In this document: positions 17,901 through 26,714 of the stretch, piece by piece
How the letters are laid out: each line of letters starts with the position of its first letter
How positions within the stretch are numbered: position 1 is the first letter of the stretch
Assembly: GCF_014596915.1 (NCBI RefSeq)
Contig: NZ_JACVWU010000005.1
Span: 124,001 to 188,000 of the forward strand
Direction: 5' to 3'
Source of the DNA: Streptomyces sp. TRM68416
Lineage (GTDB): Bacteria > Actinomycetota > Actinomycetes > Streptomycetales > Streptomycetaceae
DNA length: 64,000 nt
The notes under the pieces: generated by a model
What the model saw: the letters and a program-made list of their open reading frames with translations, nothing else
The model's database searches: none
Told to the model about the DNA's origin: nothing
Made by a program: the position numbers and the translations under genes

Positions 17901-17946
17901 CCGTCGTGGCCGGTCGCGCAGTTCCCCGCGCCCCTTTGGGGCGCGG
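17901..17946 (+). repeat. Streptomyces intergenic repeat copy 1 with hairpin
   Basis: A GTGGC-CGGTCGCGCAGTTCCCCGCGCCCC-type element lies between rpoA and rplQ. Its end forms a perfect 9-bp hairpin, CCGCGCCCC (17926-17934) with GGGGCGCGG (17938-17946). Related copies lie near 19506, 29838 and 62543. Such elements are frequent at Streptomyces gene ends and probably act in termination or mRNA stability. Confidence 0.7.
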
Positions 17947-18053
17947 ACCCTTCCGGAGTCCGAAAGAACCCCGGATCTCCGACGGGCGACCGCCCGCTCG
18001 GATACTGACCCCGGTACCTGATACGGCCGGGGCAGACACCTAGGAGAAACACC

Positions 18054-18548
18054 ATGCCGAAGCCCACCAAGGGTGCCCGTCTGGGCGGCAGCGCCGCGCA
18101 CGAGAAGCTGCTCCTCGCGAACCTCGCGAAGAGCCTCTTCGAGCACGGTCGTATCACCACCACCGAGGCGAAGGCCCGCCGCCTGCGCCCGTACGCCGAG
18201 CGTCTGGTCACCAAGGCGAAGAAGGGCGACCTTCACAACCGCCGCCAGGTGCTCCAGGTCATCACGGACAAGAGCGTCGTCCACACGCTCTTCACCGAGA
18301 TCGGCCCGCGCTACGAGAACCGCCCGGGTGGCTACACCCGTATCACCAAGATCGGTAACCGTCGTGGCGACAACGCGCCCATGGCTGTCATCGAGCTGGT
18401 CGAGGCGCTGACCGTCGCGCAGGAGGCCACCGGCGAGGCCGAGGCCGCCACCAAGCGTGCGGTCAAGGAGGCCGAGGAGACCAAGGTCGACGTGACCAAG
18501 GCCGACGAGGCTGCCGAGGCTCCGGCCGAGGAGTCGAAGGACGCCTGA
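18054..18548 (+). CDS. rplQ: 50S ribosomal protein L17
   Basis: L17 lies near the tunnel exit in the 50S body. The 164-residue product has the core [16 protein letters not shown] (residues 8-23), the [13 protein letters not shown] segment, and [17 protein letters not shown] near residues 92-108. A Glu/Ala/Lys-rich tail of about 45 residues beyond the core is typical of actinobacteria. It has its own Shine-Dalgarno (AGGAGAA) and is followed by a perfect GC hairpin. Confidence 0.96.
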   Translation: MPKPTKGARLGGSAAHEKLLLANLAKSLFEHGRITTTEAKARRLRPYAERLVTKAKKGDLHNRRQVLQVITDKSVVHTLFTEIGPRYENRPGGYTRITKIGNRRGDNAPMAVIELVEALTVAQEATGEAEAATKRAVKEAEETKVDVTKADEAAEAPAEESKDA

Positions 18549-18565
18549 CCTGGCGTTTTCGCGTC

Positions 18566-18589
18566 GGGCCCGCCCCTTGGGGCGGGCCC
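18566..18589 (+). terminator. Terminator after rplQ
   Basis: GGGCCCGCCCC (18566-18576) and GGGGCGGGCCC (18579-18589) are perfectly complementary, followed by GTTTCGCGTTT. It ends the alpha transcript; truA starts 28 nt later and may be served by read-through. Confidence 0.85.
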
Positions 18590-18617
18590 GTTTCGCGTTT
18601 CCTGAGAGGATTCAGGC

Positions 18618-19454
18618 GTGAGTGACGAAGTACAGCCCGGTGACGTCCGTGTCCGCCTCGACCTGTCCTACGACGGGACCGATTTCTCCGGCTGGGCCAA
18701 GCAGGCCGGCGGGCGGCGGACCGTGCAGGGCGAGATCGAGGACGCGCTGCGGACGGTGACGCGGTCGGGGGAGACGACGTACGAGCTGACCGTGGCCGGG
18801 CGTACCGACGCCGGGGTGCACGCGCGGGGGCAGGTGGCCCATGTCGACCTGCCCGAGCCGCTCTGGGCCGAGCACCGGGAGAAGCTGCTGAAGCGGCTCG
18901 CCGGGCGGCTGCCCCGGGATGTGCGGGTGTGGTCGCTCACCGAGGCGCCGGCGGGGTTCAACGCGCGGTTCGCGGCCCTGTGGCGGCGCTATGTCTACCG
19001 GGTCTGCGACCGGCCCGGGGGAGTGGATCCGCTGCTGCGCAACCATGTGCTGTGGCACGACTGGGAGTTGGACGTCTCCGTGATGGACGCGGCCGCCAAG
19101 TCGCTGGTCGGCGAGCACGACTTCGCGGCGTACGCGAAGAAGCGCGAGGGCGCGACGACGATCCGCGAGATCTTCGACTTCGGGGTGCGCCGGAACCTGG
19201 ACGGTGTCGTGGAGATCGAGGTCCGTGCCGACGCCTTCTGCCACAACCAGGTGCGGTCCATGGTGGGCGCGCTGCTGTTCGTCGGCGACGGCCACCGGGG
19301 CGTGGAGTGGCCGCGCAAGGTGCTGGACGCGCGGGTCCGGGACAGCGCCGTCCATGTCGTACGGCCGCACGGGCTGACGCTGGAGGAGGTCGCCTATCCG
19401 GCGGACGAGCTGCTGGCGGAGCGCCAGCGGCAGGCCCGGCGGAAGCGGGCCTGA
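18618..19454 (+). CDS. truA: tRNA pseudouridine(38-40) synthase TruA
   Basis: Forms pseudouridine at positions 38-40 of the tRNA anticodon arm. The 278-residue product starts at GTG 18618 behind GAGGA. It contains the catalytic aspartate Asp64 in [10 protein letters not shown], the N-terminal [12 protein letters not shown] motif and the [11 protein letters not shown] motif near residue 210. The long insertion between motifs is within family range. It is the last plus-strand gene before the convergent glycan operon. Confidence 0.95.
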   Translation: MSDEVQPGDVRVRLDLSYDGTDFSGWAKQAGGRRTVQGEIEDALRTVTRSGETTYELTVAGRTDAGVHARGQVAHVDLPEPLWAEHREKLLKRLAGRLPRDVRVWSLTEAPAGFNARFAALWRRYVYRVCDRPGGVDPLLRNHVLWHDWELDVSVMDAAAKSLVGEHDFAAYAKKREGATTIREIFDFGVRRNLDGVVEIEVRADAFCHNQVRSMVGALLFVGDGHRGVEWPRKVLDARVRDSAVHVVRPHGLTLEEVAYPADELLAERQRQARRKRA

Positions 19455-19475
19455 GCACGGTCGCCTGTCGGAGAT

Positions 19476-19505
19476 CCGGGAGCAGCCCCGAAGGGGCGCT
19501 CCCGG
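19476..19505. terminator. Bidirectional terminator, truA / glycan operon
   Basis: CCGGGAGC-A-GCCCC (19476-19489) folds onto GGGGC-GCTCCCGG (19493-19505) with a 3-nt loop and one bulged A. It lies between convergent genes and can serve both truA and the minus-strand operon. Confidence 0.75.
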
Positions 19506-19537
19506 AAGGGGCGCGGGGAACCGCGCGACCAGGCCAC
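19506..19537 (-). repeat. Streptomyces intergenic repeat copy 2
   Basis: The reverse complement reads GTGGCCTGGTCGCGCGG, then TTCCCCGCGCCCC, matching the family seen at 17901, 29838 and 62543. It directly adjoins the preceding hairpin. Confidence 0.65.
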
Positions 19538-19595
19538 GGACGGGTCCGCGGGCGACCGACGACACGTCCCGGCACTGCCAGCGGAGCGCTCAGGC

Positions 19596-21617
19596 CTAGC
19601 TGAGGACCTCTTCCAGGGCGGGCTTGAGGAAGGGCTTCAGGGACTTCGCGTACGACGACGTGATGTGGCTGTTGTCGAAGTAGACGATCTGGTCGCCGAT
19701 GACCGCCGGGCAGACGTCCTCCGCGCAGAACGCGGGCGTCGTGTCGATGATCTCCGCGCCGTACTTCTCGGCCACCTCCCGCTCCATGGCACGGAACTCC
19801 GTGTACTCCAGCGCCTGCCACTGCTTGCGGTTGCAGGGCGTGATGTTGTCGATGTGCGTGGCGAGGCAGTCGGGGACGTTCTGGCCGGGCTGCGGGGTGT
19901 CCGTCATGTAGACGAGCCGGGCGCCGGTCTCCTTGAACACCTCGAACGCGGTCTCGGCGCCCTTGCGTTCCGCCTCCCGGCGCGCGCGGTCGGTGATGAC
20001 GAGGACGTCGGGCTTGATCTTCTTCAGCTCGGCGAAGGCCGACTCGCGCCAGCTGTCGCACTCGGTGTATCCGCGGTTCATGTCGGGATAGACGATGTGG
20101 TAGACCTGCGGCGAGCAGCCGCCCTTGGCCATGGTCACCACCCGCACCCCGAGTTCCCTGCCGATCTCGTGGTAGACGTCGTTCCACTGCCAGGCGTGGG
20201 AGTCCCCCATGAGGACGAGGGTCTTCTCGCCGCCCGGGTCGCCGATGACGCAGGCGTCGCGCATCACGAACTTCTTGACCTCGAAGTCGTCGATGCAGCC
20301 GTGCCGGGAGGAGTTCTCCGGCGCTTTCTCCAGCGCGCCCTGCACGGTCGCGGACAACTCCGTGCGGTACACGGCGTTCTTGACCGACGTCGGGTCGGTG
20401 AACCCGACCGCGAGTGTGCTCGACGAGTTCGAGGTCGCCAGGTTCAGCGGCACGATCGCGGCGAGGGCCATCGCGCCGGCCGTGCTGCCGGTGATGAATC
20501 CGCCGGTGAAGACGCCCTTCCAGGGGCGGGCCACCCACTGCACGTTCTTCTTGAACCTGCGCTCGACGGCGTAGTGCAGGAGGACGGCCAGCAGGAACGA
20601 CAGGACGGCGACCCGCAGCCGGTCCTGGAAGGCGAACTCCCGGTCGATCATGGACGGCCAGAGCACCAGCAGCGGCCAGTGGAAGAGGTACCAGCCGTAG
20701 CTGGCGTTGCCGATGAAGTCCAGGACGGGGTTGTCCAGCAGCCGCTCCGCGCCGAACCCGGGGTTGGCGCAGCCGCCGGCGATGACCATGACCGTTCCGA
20801 TGACCGGGCCGGCGACGGCGTAGCCCGGCAGTGGCGTCTCGTCGGTGATGAGCATCGCGGTGACCAGCACCGTGGCGAGCCCCAGCCAGGAGATCGCCGC
20901 GGCCACGCCGCGGTTCATCCGGGAGGCGAGGGGTGCGGCGAGCGCCAGCAGGACGCCGCAGGTGATCTCCCAGATCCGGGTGTGGGTGCTGAAGTACGCG
21001 AGCGGCTGGTTCTCGGGCGTCTGCGACCAGCCCAGATAGAACGACCCGCCGATGACGGCCATCAGGAACAGCGCCACCAGAGCCCGGTTGCGGAAGATCT
21101 TGCGGCTGATCCAGACCATCACGACGAGGAGGATCGGGGCGGCGACGTAGAACTGCTCCTCGATGCTCAGCGACCAGAAGTGCTGGTACGGGGACTGCGA
21201 ACCGTCGTTGGCGAAGTAGTCGGTGCCGGTCTCGACCAGGCGCCAGTTCATGAAGCTCAGCGAGGAGCTGAGGCCGTCGGCCACGTAGTCGCGGAACTTC
21301 AGCGGGCTGGCGTAGGTCCAGGACACGACGGCGGTGAGGACGATGACGATGGCCATGGGCGGGGCCAGCCGGCGGAAGCGGCGCGCCCAGAACTTGGTCA
21401 GCGACACCTTGCCGGTCTTCTCGATCTCGGCGAAGAGCTGGCCACCGATGAGGAAGCCGCTCAGCACGAAGCTCACGTCCACGCCACCGTGGATGTCGAG
21501 AATGCCGCAGTGCATGGCGACCACCATCATGATGGCGACGGCGCGCATGCCCTGGATGTCGGGCCGGTACGTGCGAAGACGCTCTGTGTTCTCGGCCCTT
21601 GAACGATGGCGGGACAT
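19596..21617 (-). CDS. Membrane O-acyltransferase with SGNH domain (OafA/YrhL type)
   Basis: Likely transfers an acyl (often acetyl) group from the cytoplasm to an exported polysaccharide. The 673-residue product has an acyltransferase-3 domain (about residues 15-360) with ten or so membrane segments, starting with the family block YRPDIQGMRAVAI (17-29) and an EEQFY motif near 153-157. A C-terminal extracytoplasmic SGNH domain follows: GDSH at 471-474 and the Asp-x-x-His dyad as FDNSH near residue 650. Both catalytic sets look intact. It is the last gene of the four-gene minus-strand operon, 51 nt after the nucleotidyltransferase; the cassette's glycan is probably its substrate. Confidence 0.88.
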   Translation of the reverse strand: MSRHRSRAENTERLRTYRPDIQGMRAVAIMMVVAMHCGILDIHGGVDVSFVLSGFLIGGQLFAEIEKTGKVSLTKFWARRFRRLAPPMAIVIVLTAVVSWTYASPLKFRDYVADGLSSSLSFMNWRLVETGTDYFANDGSQSPYQHFWSLSIEEQFYVAAPILLVVMVWISRKIFRNRALVALFLMAVIGGSFYLGWSQTPENQPLAYFSTHTRIWEITCGVLLALAAPLASRMNRGVAAAISWLGLATVLVTAMLITDETPLPGYAVAGPVIGTVMVIAGGCANPGFGAERLLDNPVLDFIGNASYGWYLFHWPLLVLWPSMIDREFAFQDRLRVAVLSFLLAVLLHYAVERRFKKNVQWVARPWKGVFTGGFITGSTAGAMALAAIVPLNLATSNSSSTLAVGFTDPTSVKNAVYRTELSATVQGALEKAPENSSRHGCIDDFEVKKFVMRDACVIGDPGGEKTLVLMGDSHAWQWNDVYHEIGRELGVRVVTMAKGGCSPQVYHIVYPDMNRGYTECDSWRESAFAELKKIKPDVLVITDRARREAERKGAETAFEVFKETGARLVYMTDTPQPGQNVPDCLATHIDNITPCNRKQWQALEYTEFRAMEREVAEKYGAEIIDTTPAFCAEDVCPAVIGDQIVYFDNSHITSSYAKSLKPFLKPALEEVLS

Positions 21618-21668
21618 GTCTCTCCAGTAACTGACTGCTGGTCAGGTTCGTGCGACGAGCAGGCGACT

Positions 21669-22769
21669 TCAGTGGACGCTGGGGCAGGCGACGGCCGAAC
21701 CGCTGACGCGTACTCCCTGGGCGGGGATGCGGATTCCGCACGACAGCCGTAGCTGAGGGGGCAGTTCGTTGTCGGCGCCGATGTGCGCGTGGCAGCCCAC
21801 GACCGTCTCGCGCAGCACGGTGCCGCTGCCGATGGCGGAGTCGTGGTCCACCACGGAGTCGTGGATCAGCGCGCCCTCGTCGACCGTGACGTCCGCGGCG
21901 ACGATGGAGCGGTCGACGACCACGCGCGGGCCGATCACGGCACGCGGGCCGACCGTCGAGCCGCCCGTGACGCGGGCGGTCGGGTCGACGGTGGCCGTGG
22001 GGTGGATCAGGGCCTCGGCCGGCTGTGCCACGAGGGGCGAGGTCGCCCTGCCCGTGACCAGGTCGGCGGAGCCGTGGACGAAGGCCAGCGGGGTGCCCAG
22101 GTCACGCCAGTAGTCGTCCGTGGTGTGGCCGAACACGCGGCTGCCCTCGGCGACGAGCTGGGGGAAGGTCTCCTGCTCGACCGAGACCTCCCGGTCGGCC
22201 GGGATGGCGTCGAGCACCGAGCGGCGGAAGACGTAGCAGCCGGCGTTGATCTGGTCGGTGACGCACTCCTCGGCGGTCTTCGGCTTCTCCAGGAAGGACA
22301 GGACGCGGCCGGACCCGTCCGTCGGCACGAGACCGAAGGCGCGCGGGTCGGCCACCCGCGTCAGGTGCAGCGTCACGTCCGCGTCCCGCGCCCGGTGCCG
22401 CTCCAGGACCTCGCGCAGGTCGAGGCCGGAGAGGATGTCGCCGTTGAGGACGAGGACGGGGGCGTCCGCCGAACCGCCGCGCAGCAGTCGCGCGGCGTTG
22501 CGGATCGCGCCGCCCGTGCCGAGCGGGACCTCCTCGACGGCGTAGGAGATCTCCAGGTTCTGGGAGAAGTCCTTGAACTCGTCCTCGAAGAGCCCGGCGA
22601 GATAGGAGGTGGCGAACACGACGTGTTCGACTCCGGCATCCATCAGCTTGGCTATCTGGTGCCGGATGAAGGAGGAGCCCGCGACGCCGAGCAGCGGCTT
22701 CGGGGTGTGGTTCGTCAGGGGGCGCAGGCGAGTTCCCTTGCCGCCCACCAAGATGATGGCTTCTTGCAC
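21669..22769 (-). CDS. Sugar-1-phosphate nucleotidyltransferase, GDP-mannose pyrophosphorylase-like
   Basis: Probably makes GDP-mannose from mannose-1-phosphate and GTP. The 366-residue product has the Rossmann-type domain with GGKGTRLRPLT at residues 9-19, PKPLL near 24, NGDILSG near 108, FLEKP near 158 and the DQINAGCYVF and YWRDLGTP segments. A left-handed beta-helix of hexapeptide repeats covers about residues 245-345. The DQINAGCYVF, YWRD-GTP and GSADLV segments strongly resemble mycobacterial ManB as I remember it. It lies 15 nt from the upstream hydrolase gene and 51 nt from the acyltransferase. A glucose- or other sugar-specific enzyme is possible. Confidence 0.82.
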   Translation of the reverse strand: MQEAIILVGGKGTRLRPLTNHTPKPLLGVAGSSFIRHQIAKLMDAGVEHVVFATSYLAGLFEDEFKDFSQNLEISYAVEEVPLGTGGAIRNAARLLRGGSADAPVLVLNGDILSGLDLREVLERHRARDADVTLHLTRVADPRAFGLVPTDGSGRVLSFLEKPKTAEECVTDQINAGCYVFRRSVLDAIPADREVSVEQETFPQLVAEGSRVFGHTTDDYWRDLGTPLAFVHGSADLVTGRATSPLVAQPAEALIHPTATVDPTARVTGGSTVGPRAVIGPRVVVDRSIVAADVTVDEGALIHDSVVDHDSAIGSGTVLRETVVGCHAHIGADNELPPQLRLSCGIRIPAQGVRVSGSAVACPSVH

Positions 22770-22784
22770 GATGGCCTCGCTCGG

Positions 22785-24020
22785 TCAGTTGGTGGTCTGG
22801 GTGCCAGGGCCTGCGTACGCGGAGTTGAAGCAGGACTTGATGGCCTTCTCGGTGAGGGGGCGCCCGGCGAAGTCGAGCCGGGAGGCGACCTTGTCGTCGG
22901 GCGCGTCGTTCGGGTCGTCGTCGAACCAGATCGACCACCAGTAGACGCCCTGCATCTTCCGTTCCTGGACGACCTGGCAGGCGGCCTTGTACCAGTTGGC
23001 CTGCACCTTCGGGTTGACGGCGTTCTTGGTGTAGAAGTCGCCGGGCGCGTGGTAGGCGCCGTTCATGGCGCCGATGCCGGTCTCGGAGATGGTGATGTTC
23101 GGCAGCGGACCGGTGGCCTTCTTGTCCAGCCAGTCGTTCCAGCCGTCGACCAGGGTCTGTACGGGTGCGGTGTCCGCGACCTTGACGGGGAAGTAGGCGT
23201 CGACGCCGAGGTGGCTGACCGGCATGTTGATCCGGCCGGAGACGTAGTTGTCCCAGTTGGCGTCGTAGGCGACCTCGCCGGAGAAGGTCTTCTCGGCGGA
23301 GGCGACCAGAGCCGCCCAGCCCGGGTCGCCCTCCATGGAGTTGAGCTCGGTGGCGATCACGAAGGTGGTCGCCTCAGCCCTCTCGGCGGCCTTGAGGTAG
23401 GGGGTGAGGAACCCCTCGTAGGAGGTGAACCAGGCGGAGCGGGAGGCGGGTTCGATGTTGCCGCGCCAGCCGGCCGGCGGGTTCAGCGCGGCCTCGTCCA
23501 TGATCGGGCGGAGCGTGGTGCGGAAACCGGCGTCCTTGAACACCTTCAGCACCCGCTGCAGGCGTTCCGGGGACGGGGTCTTGGCGCCGGCCGTCAGCAC
23601 GTTGGACGTCGTGCCCTCGGTGAAGAAGGGGAACGACACCGACACCGAGTTCGCGCCCAGGCCGATGAGGTACTCGGCGTGCTTGCGCGCCTGCTTCTCG
23701 ATGAACGTGTCGGAGCGCTTGTCCTTCTCCTCCTCCCAGTAGAACTGCACGCCCCACTGCGGCATGCCCTTCTTCCAGGGCTTGGCGACCTGGAGGGCGT
23801 CGGTGCCGGAGGGCTGGGGCGCGGTGGACGCGGGCGGGCTGACGCCGGGGTCCTCGGTGGTGGGGGTGGCGGATTCCACGGGGTCGCCCGTGACGATTCT
23901 GGGCAGCGCCGAGCCGGACTCCCAGCGCACCGGGTGGTCGCCGAGGACGAAGGGGGTGCCGAGCACGAGGGTGAGGACGGCCACCGGAAAAATGGCAAGC
24001 AAAGGCAGTCGTGAACGCAT
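22785..24020 (-). CDS. Exported glycoside hydrolase, GH113-like (putative mannanase)
   Basis: A 411-residue secreted or membrane-tethered protein: hydrophobic segment at residues 6-27, a Pro/Thr/Ser linker to about 78, then a TIM-barrel domain. Probable catalytic glutamates are Glu225 in ATELNSMEGD and Glu313 in ISETG, spaced as in clan GH-A families such as GH113 beta-mannanases. The C-terminal YWWSIWFDDD segment is another clan feature. ATG 24020 is chosen because it gives the signal sequence; the open frame further upstream overlaps the glycosyltransferase gene. It may trim or release the polymer made by the cassette. Family assignment is from motifs only. Confidence 0.75.
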   Translation of the reverse strand: MRSRLPLLAIFPVAVLTLVLGTPFVLGDHPVRWESGSALPRIVTGDPVESATPTTEDPGVSPPASTAPQPSGTDALQVAKPWKKGMPQWGVQFYWEEEKDKRSDTFIEKQARKHAEYLIGLGANSVSVSFPFFTEGTTSNVLTAGAKTPSPERLQRVLKVFKDAGFRTTLRPIMDEAALNPPAGWRGNIEPASRSAWFTSYEGFLTPYLKAAERAEATTFVIATELNSMEGDPGWAALVASAEKTFSGEVAYDANWDNYVSGRINMPVSHLGVDAYFPVKVADTAPVQTLVDGWNDWLDKKATGPLPNITISETGIGAMNGAYHAPGDFYTKNAVNPKVQANWYKAACQVVQERKMQGVYWWSIWFDDDPNDAPDDKVASRLDFAGRPLTEKAIKSCFNSAYAGPGTQTTN

Positions 24021-24040
24021 GTCAGTTGTCTTCCGGACGG

Positions 24041-25492
24041 TCAGGCGGGCTTGGCGATCACGACGAACTTGTTCTCCTCGCGGCGGACGAACCGCAGGAA
24101 GCCCTTGAAACCGCCGAGGCCCTCCATGATCGAGAAGACGGGGATGAGCGCGATCACCACGATCGGCTCCCACCACTTGCGGCGGCCGCTGACCGACGCG
24201 AGTGCGTTCAGCCGCAGCCCCTCCCAGTAGGTCCAGATGACATAGGCGAAGTTGAGGGCCCACAGGATGACCACGGACTGGGTCGCGGGCGAGGTGTTCA
24301 TGTCGTTCATGAGCCAGCCGACGAGGAGCACGGCGGCGATGTGCTGGAGCGGGCCGAGGATCCAGGTGGCCACGCAGATCGACAGGAACCAGCGGTAGCG
24401 CCAGGGCACGGCCTTGTTGCAGCAGAGCGCCACCAGACCCCAGGCCCAGCGGTCGCGCTGCTTGACGAAGTCCTCCGCGGTGGCGGGGGAGGCGCCGTAG
24501 CAGCGGCCGTTGAACCAGTCGCTGCGGCCCGGGTACATACGGCAGAAGGTGAGGGCGAGGCGGGCGTCCTCGACGATCTCCTTGGGGCCGAAGTCCCAGC
24601 CGATCTCGGCCTCGATGGACGCGCGCAGCACCAGCAGCTCGCCGTGCACGCCGGCGGCCGGGGTGCCCATGCCGGTCAGCGCGCGGAAGCGGGCGATGTC
24701 GTCGGCGGGGCGCACCGCGTCGGCGAGCCAGGTGAACATGTTGACCGCGTTCTCACGGGGATACGTGAGGATGCCCTGGGCCATGTGCTTGGCCTCGTCC
24801 GGGTGGGCGCGGCGCTGGCGGTTGATGAACTGGGCGAGCGAGGAGGCGGTGTCGGGGCCGACGCCGGTGTCGTCGTCCATGTGCAGCACCCAGACGTAGT
24901 CGAGGGCCTCGCCCTCCGCGATGCGCAGTTCGTGGGCGTAGTGGTTGGCGCGGGCCTTGAAGCGGGTGCCGTTCGCCGGGACGTAGTCCTTGGGGACCGT
25001 GATCACCCGGATCAGCGGGTGGGAGTCGGCGAGGCGGTCGATGTCCGCCGCCGCCTCGCAGCCCTCCTCGGTGAGGATGTCGACGCGCATGTACGGGAAC
25101 CACTCCGGCATGTGCTCGACGTACGACAGGACCGAGCGCTCCAGGGCCGGGTAGGTGTCGTTGCGCCCGATGGTCGGGCAGAGGACGATCATGAAGTCCT
25201 GCTCGACCGGCGCGGGCGGGGTCATCCGGTCGATCCTGCGGACCCGGCGCCGGATCAGCAGGGCGCCCTGGATGCCCACGAGGACACCGACCACCGGCAG
25301 GGACCAGACGACGGTCAGGGCCCAGCTGAGCGGTGACGAGCTGGGTCGGTAGGTCCAGAGCCCGAAGGTGACGAGCAGGACGAAGGGCAGAAGGAAGGGC
25401 AGGATGCCCGGTTTCCAGGACGCGGTGCGCTGGGCCAGCTTGGCGTTGTGCCGCGAATGCGGCGCACCCCCGTCGACCAATGTCGTAGCCAT
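24041..25492 (-). CDS. Processive-type family 2 glycosyltransferase, membrane-embedded
   Basis: The likely polymerase of the cassette. The 483-residue product has two N-terminal membrane segments (about 30-47 and 58-80), a cytoplasmic GT2 domain and three or four C-terminal membrane segments. The processive signature is complete: DDD at 206-208, the catalytic ED at 308-309 and QRDRW at 345-349, as in cellulose synthase-like and egghead-like enzymes. A nucleotide sugar supplied by the downstream pyrophosphorylase is the natural donor. ATG 25492 gives a sensible cytoplasmic N-terminus. It is the first gene of the operon; a 20-nt gap follows. Confidence 0.85.
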   Translation of the reverse strand: MATTLVDGGAPHSRHNAKLAQRTASWKPGILPFLLPFVLLVTFGLWTYRPSSSPLSWALTVVWSLPVVGVLVGIQGALLIRRRVRRIDRMTPPAPVEQDFMIVLCPTIGRNDTYPALERSVLSYVEHMPEWFPYMRVDILTEEGCEAAADIDRLADSHPLIRVITVPKDYVPANGTRFKARANHYAHELRIAEGEALDYVWVLHMDDDTGVGPDTASSLAQFINRQRRAHPDEAKHMAQGILTYPRENAVNMFTWLADAVRPADDIARFRALTGMGTPAAGVHGELLVLRASIEAEIGWDFGPKEIVEDARLALTFCRMYPGRSDWFNGRCYGASPATAEDFVKQRDRWAWGLVALCCNKAVPWRYRWFLSICVATWILGPLQHIAAVLLVGWLMNDMNTSPATQSVVILWALNFAYVIWTYWEGLRLNALASVSGRRKWWEPIVVIALIPVFSIMEGLGGFKGFLRFVRREENKFVVIAKPA

Positions 25493-25826
25493 GACGACTG
25501 CGGTTCTCCCGTGAGATCGGTTGCGCGTTGAGGCAGCACTGATCTCTGCCGGGGCGCGACGGCGCACCACGGCACACTCAATCTGGGAATCGTGTGCCCC
25601 CCCAACGCCTTCATCGGCGTTATCGGCCACCCACCAGTCAGAAGCCCCCCCAGGCGCCCAAACCACTGGCCGAACAGGAGAACGATACTTGCATGTGTGC
25701 ACGGCACATGGAAGCGTCGTGAGGGGCTTGTGTTCAGAAGTTAACCAACTGAAGTGTTGTGCCGTGATCGTACGTGGGGAGCGGTACGTCCGTTTCGCGT
25801 CGTTCTTGGCGTCCTTGTGCCGCGCG
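25493..25826. other. Upstream region of the glycan operon
   Basis: No gene seen in these 334 nt. It carries the presumed minus-strand promoter: a -10-like TATCGT (complement of 25682-25687), with an inverted repeat CATGTG (25692-25697) / CACATG (25705-25710) lying over the -35 region. The stretch near 25740-25760 is relatively AT-rich. Confidence 0.5.
25692..25710. promoter_or_regulatory. Inverted repeat, candidate operator
   Basis: CATGTG-N7-CACATG, just upstream of the -10-like TATCGT on the minus strand. Its position over the -35 region of the glycan operon fits a repressor or activator site. No factor can be assigned. Confidence 0.35.
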
Positions 25827-26714
25827 CTACCCGTTGGCGGCGGCCGACGCCTGGGCCTCGCCCCGACGGTGTATCTGGCGGCGGGCGAACTCACGGATGT
25901 CGTCGCCGGCCGAGAAGACCTTCGTGTCCTTCTCCGTCACGTCCTTGCCGCTGGTGAAACCGGCGACCGTGAAGTAGGCGTAGCGGCCGTAGGAATTGCG
26001 GGTGGAGCGGCAGACGGCGGCGTTGCAGAAGTCCTTCACGCCCTTGCCGGACAGCGACTTCACGATGCTCTTGTCGTCCGTCTCGCTCTGCGCCTTCGCC
26101 GCGTCGGCCGCGGTGTCGAAGACGGCCACGCCGACCGTGACCGCGACGCCGTCCCTGGCGTACGTGACACGTATCAGGCTGGTGCAGCCATGGGCGTCGA
26201 GCACCTTCGGCAGGGTCTTCAGCGCGGCCGAGGAGCAGTCCTTCGTCTCGGCCGTGGCGCCCTTCTTGTAGAGCGTCGTGCCCATGGTCAGCTGCGTACC
26301 CGGAAAGAGGGTGTCCGCGGTGAGCGGTGCCGTGTCCTTGTTCTTGCTGGAGATGAAGTCCATCGGATCCAGCGGGGGCGGCGCGCTCGTCGGCTCGAAC
26401 GACGGCTCCGCGGAGGCGGACTCGCTCGGGATGTCGGCGGTCGCCGGCAGCTGGGCCGTCGGCTTGTTCGAGGCGTCGTCGCCGCCGTTCGCGGACACCA
26501 CGGCCACGGCCACGGCGGCCGCCACCCCGACGGTGGCCAGTGCGCCGCCGCCGACGAACAGCAGCCGACGTCGCTTGTGACGGGACTCGGACGCCTCGGC
26601 GAGCGCGGCCCAGTCCGGGGTCTGGCTGTCGCCGCCGCTGTTCCACGGCTGCTGCGAATGCGGTTTCCAGGGGTCCCACTGGGACTGGGGTCCCCCCTGC
26701 TGCCCGAAGCTCAT
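25827..26714 (-). CDS. Single-pass membrane protein, function unknown
   Basis: A 295-residue product with a Gln/Trp-rich cytoplasmic N-terminus (about 1-45), KRRR at the membrane face, one membrane segment (about 52-71) and a Ser/Pro/Glu linker. The extracytoplasmic domain of about 170 residues has four cysteines (in KDCSS, HGCTS, DFCNA, AVCRS) that may form two disulfides. The layout resembles Streptomyces sensor-like or septum-associated proteins of unknown role. Start ATG 26714 is chosen over 26723 (two residues more) only because it has the more usual N-terminus. It could be transcribed into the glycan operon, but the 334-nt gap argues for separate expression. Confidence 0.7.
   Translation of the reverse strand: MSFGQQGGPQSQWDPWKPHSQQPWNSGGDSQTPDWAALAEASESRHKRRRLLFVGGGALATVGVAAAVAVAVVSANGGDDASNKPTAQLPATADIPSESASAEPSFEPTSAPPPLDPMDFISSKNKDTAPLTADTLFPGTQLTMGTTLYKKGATAETKDCSSAALKTLPKVLDAHGCTSLIRVTYARDGVAVTVGVAVFDTAADAAKAQSETDDKSIVKSLSGKGVKDFCNAAVCRSTRNSYGRYAYFTVAGFTSGKDVTEKDTKVFSAGDDIREFARRQIHRRGEAQASAAANG

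Noticed and set aside
18958..21741. 927-codon minus-strand frame covering truA and the acyltransferase
   Set aside because: It runs in a different frame across two convergent genes and lacks motifs; the 673-residue frame carries the acyltransferase and SGNH motifs.
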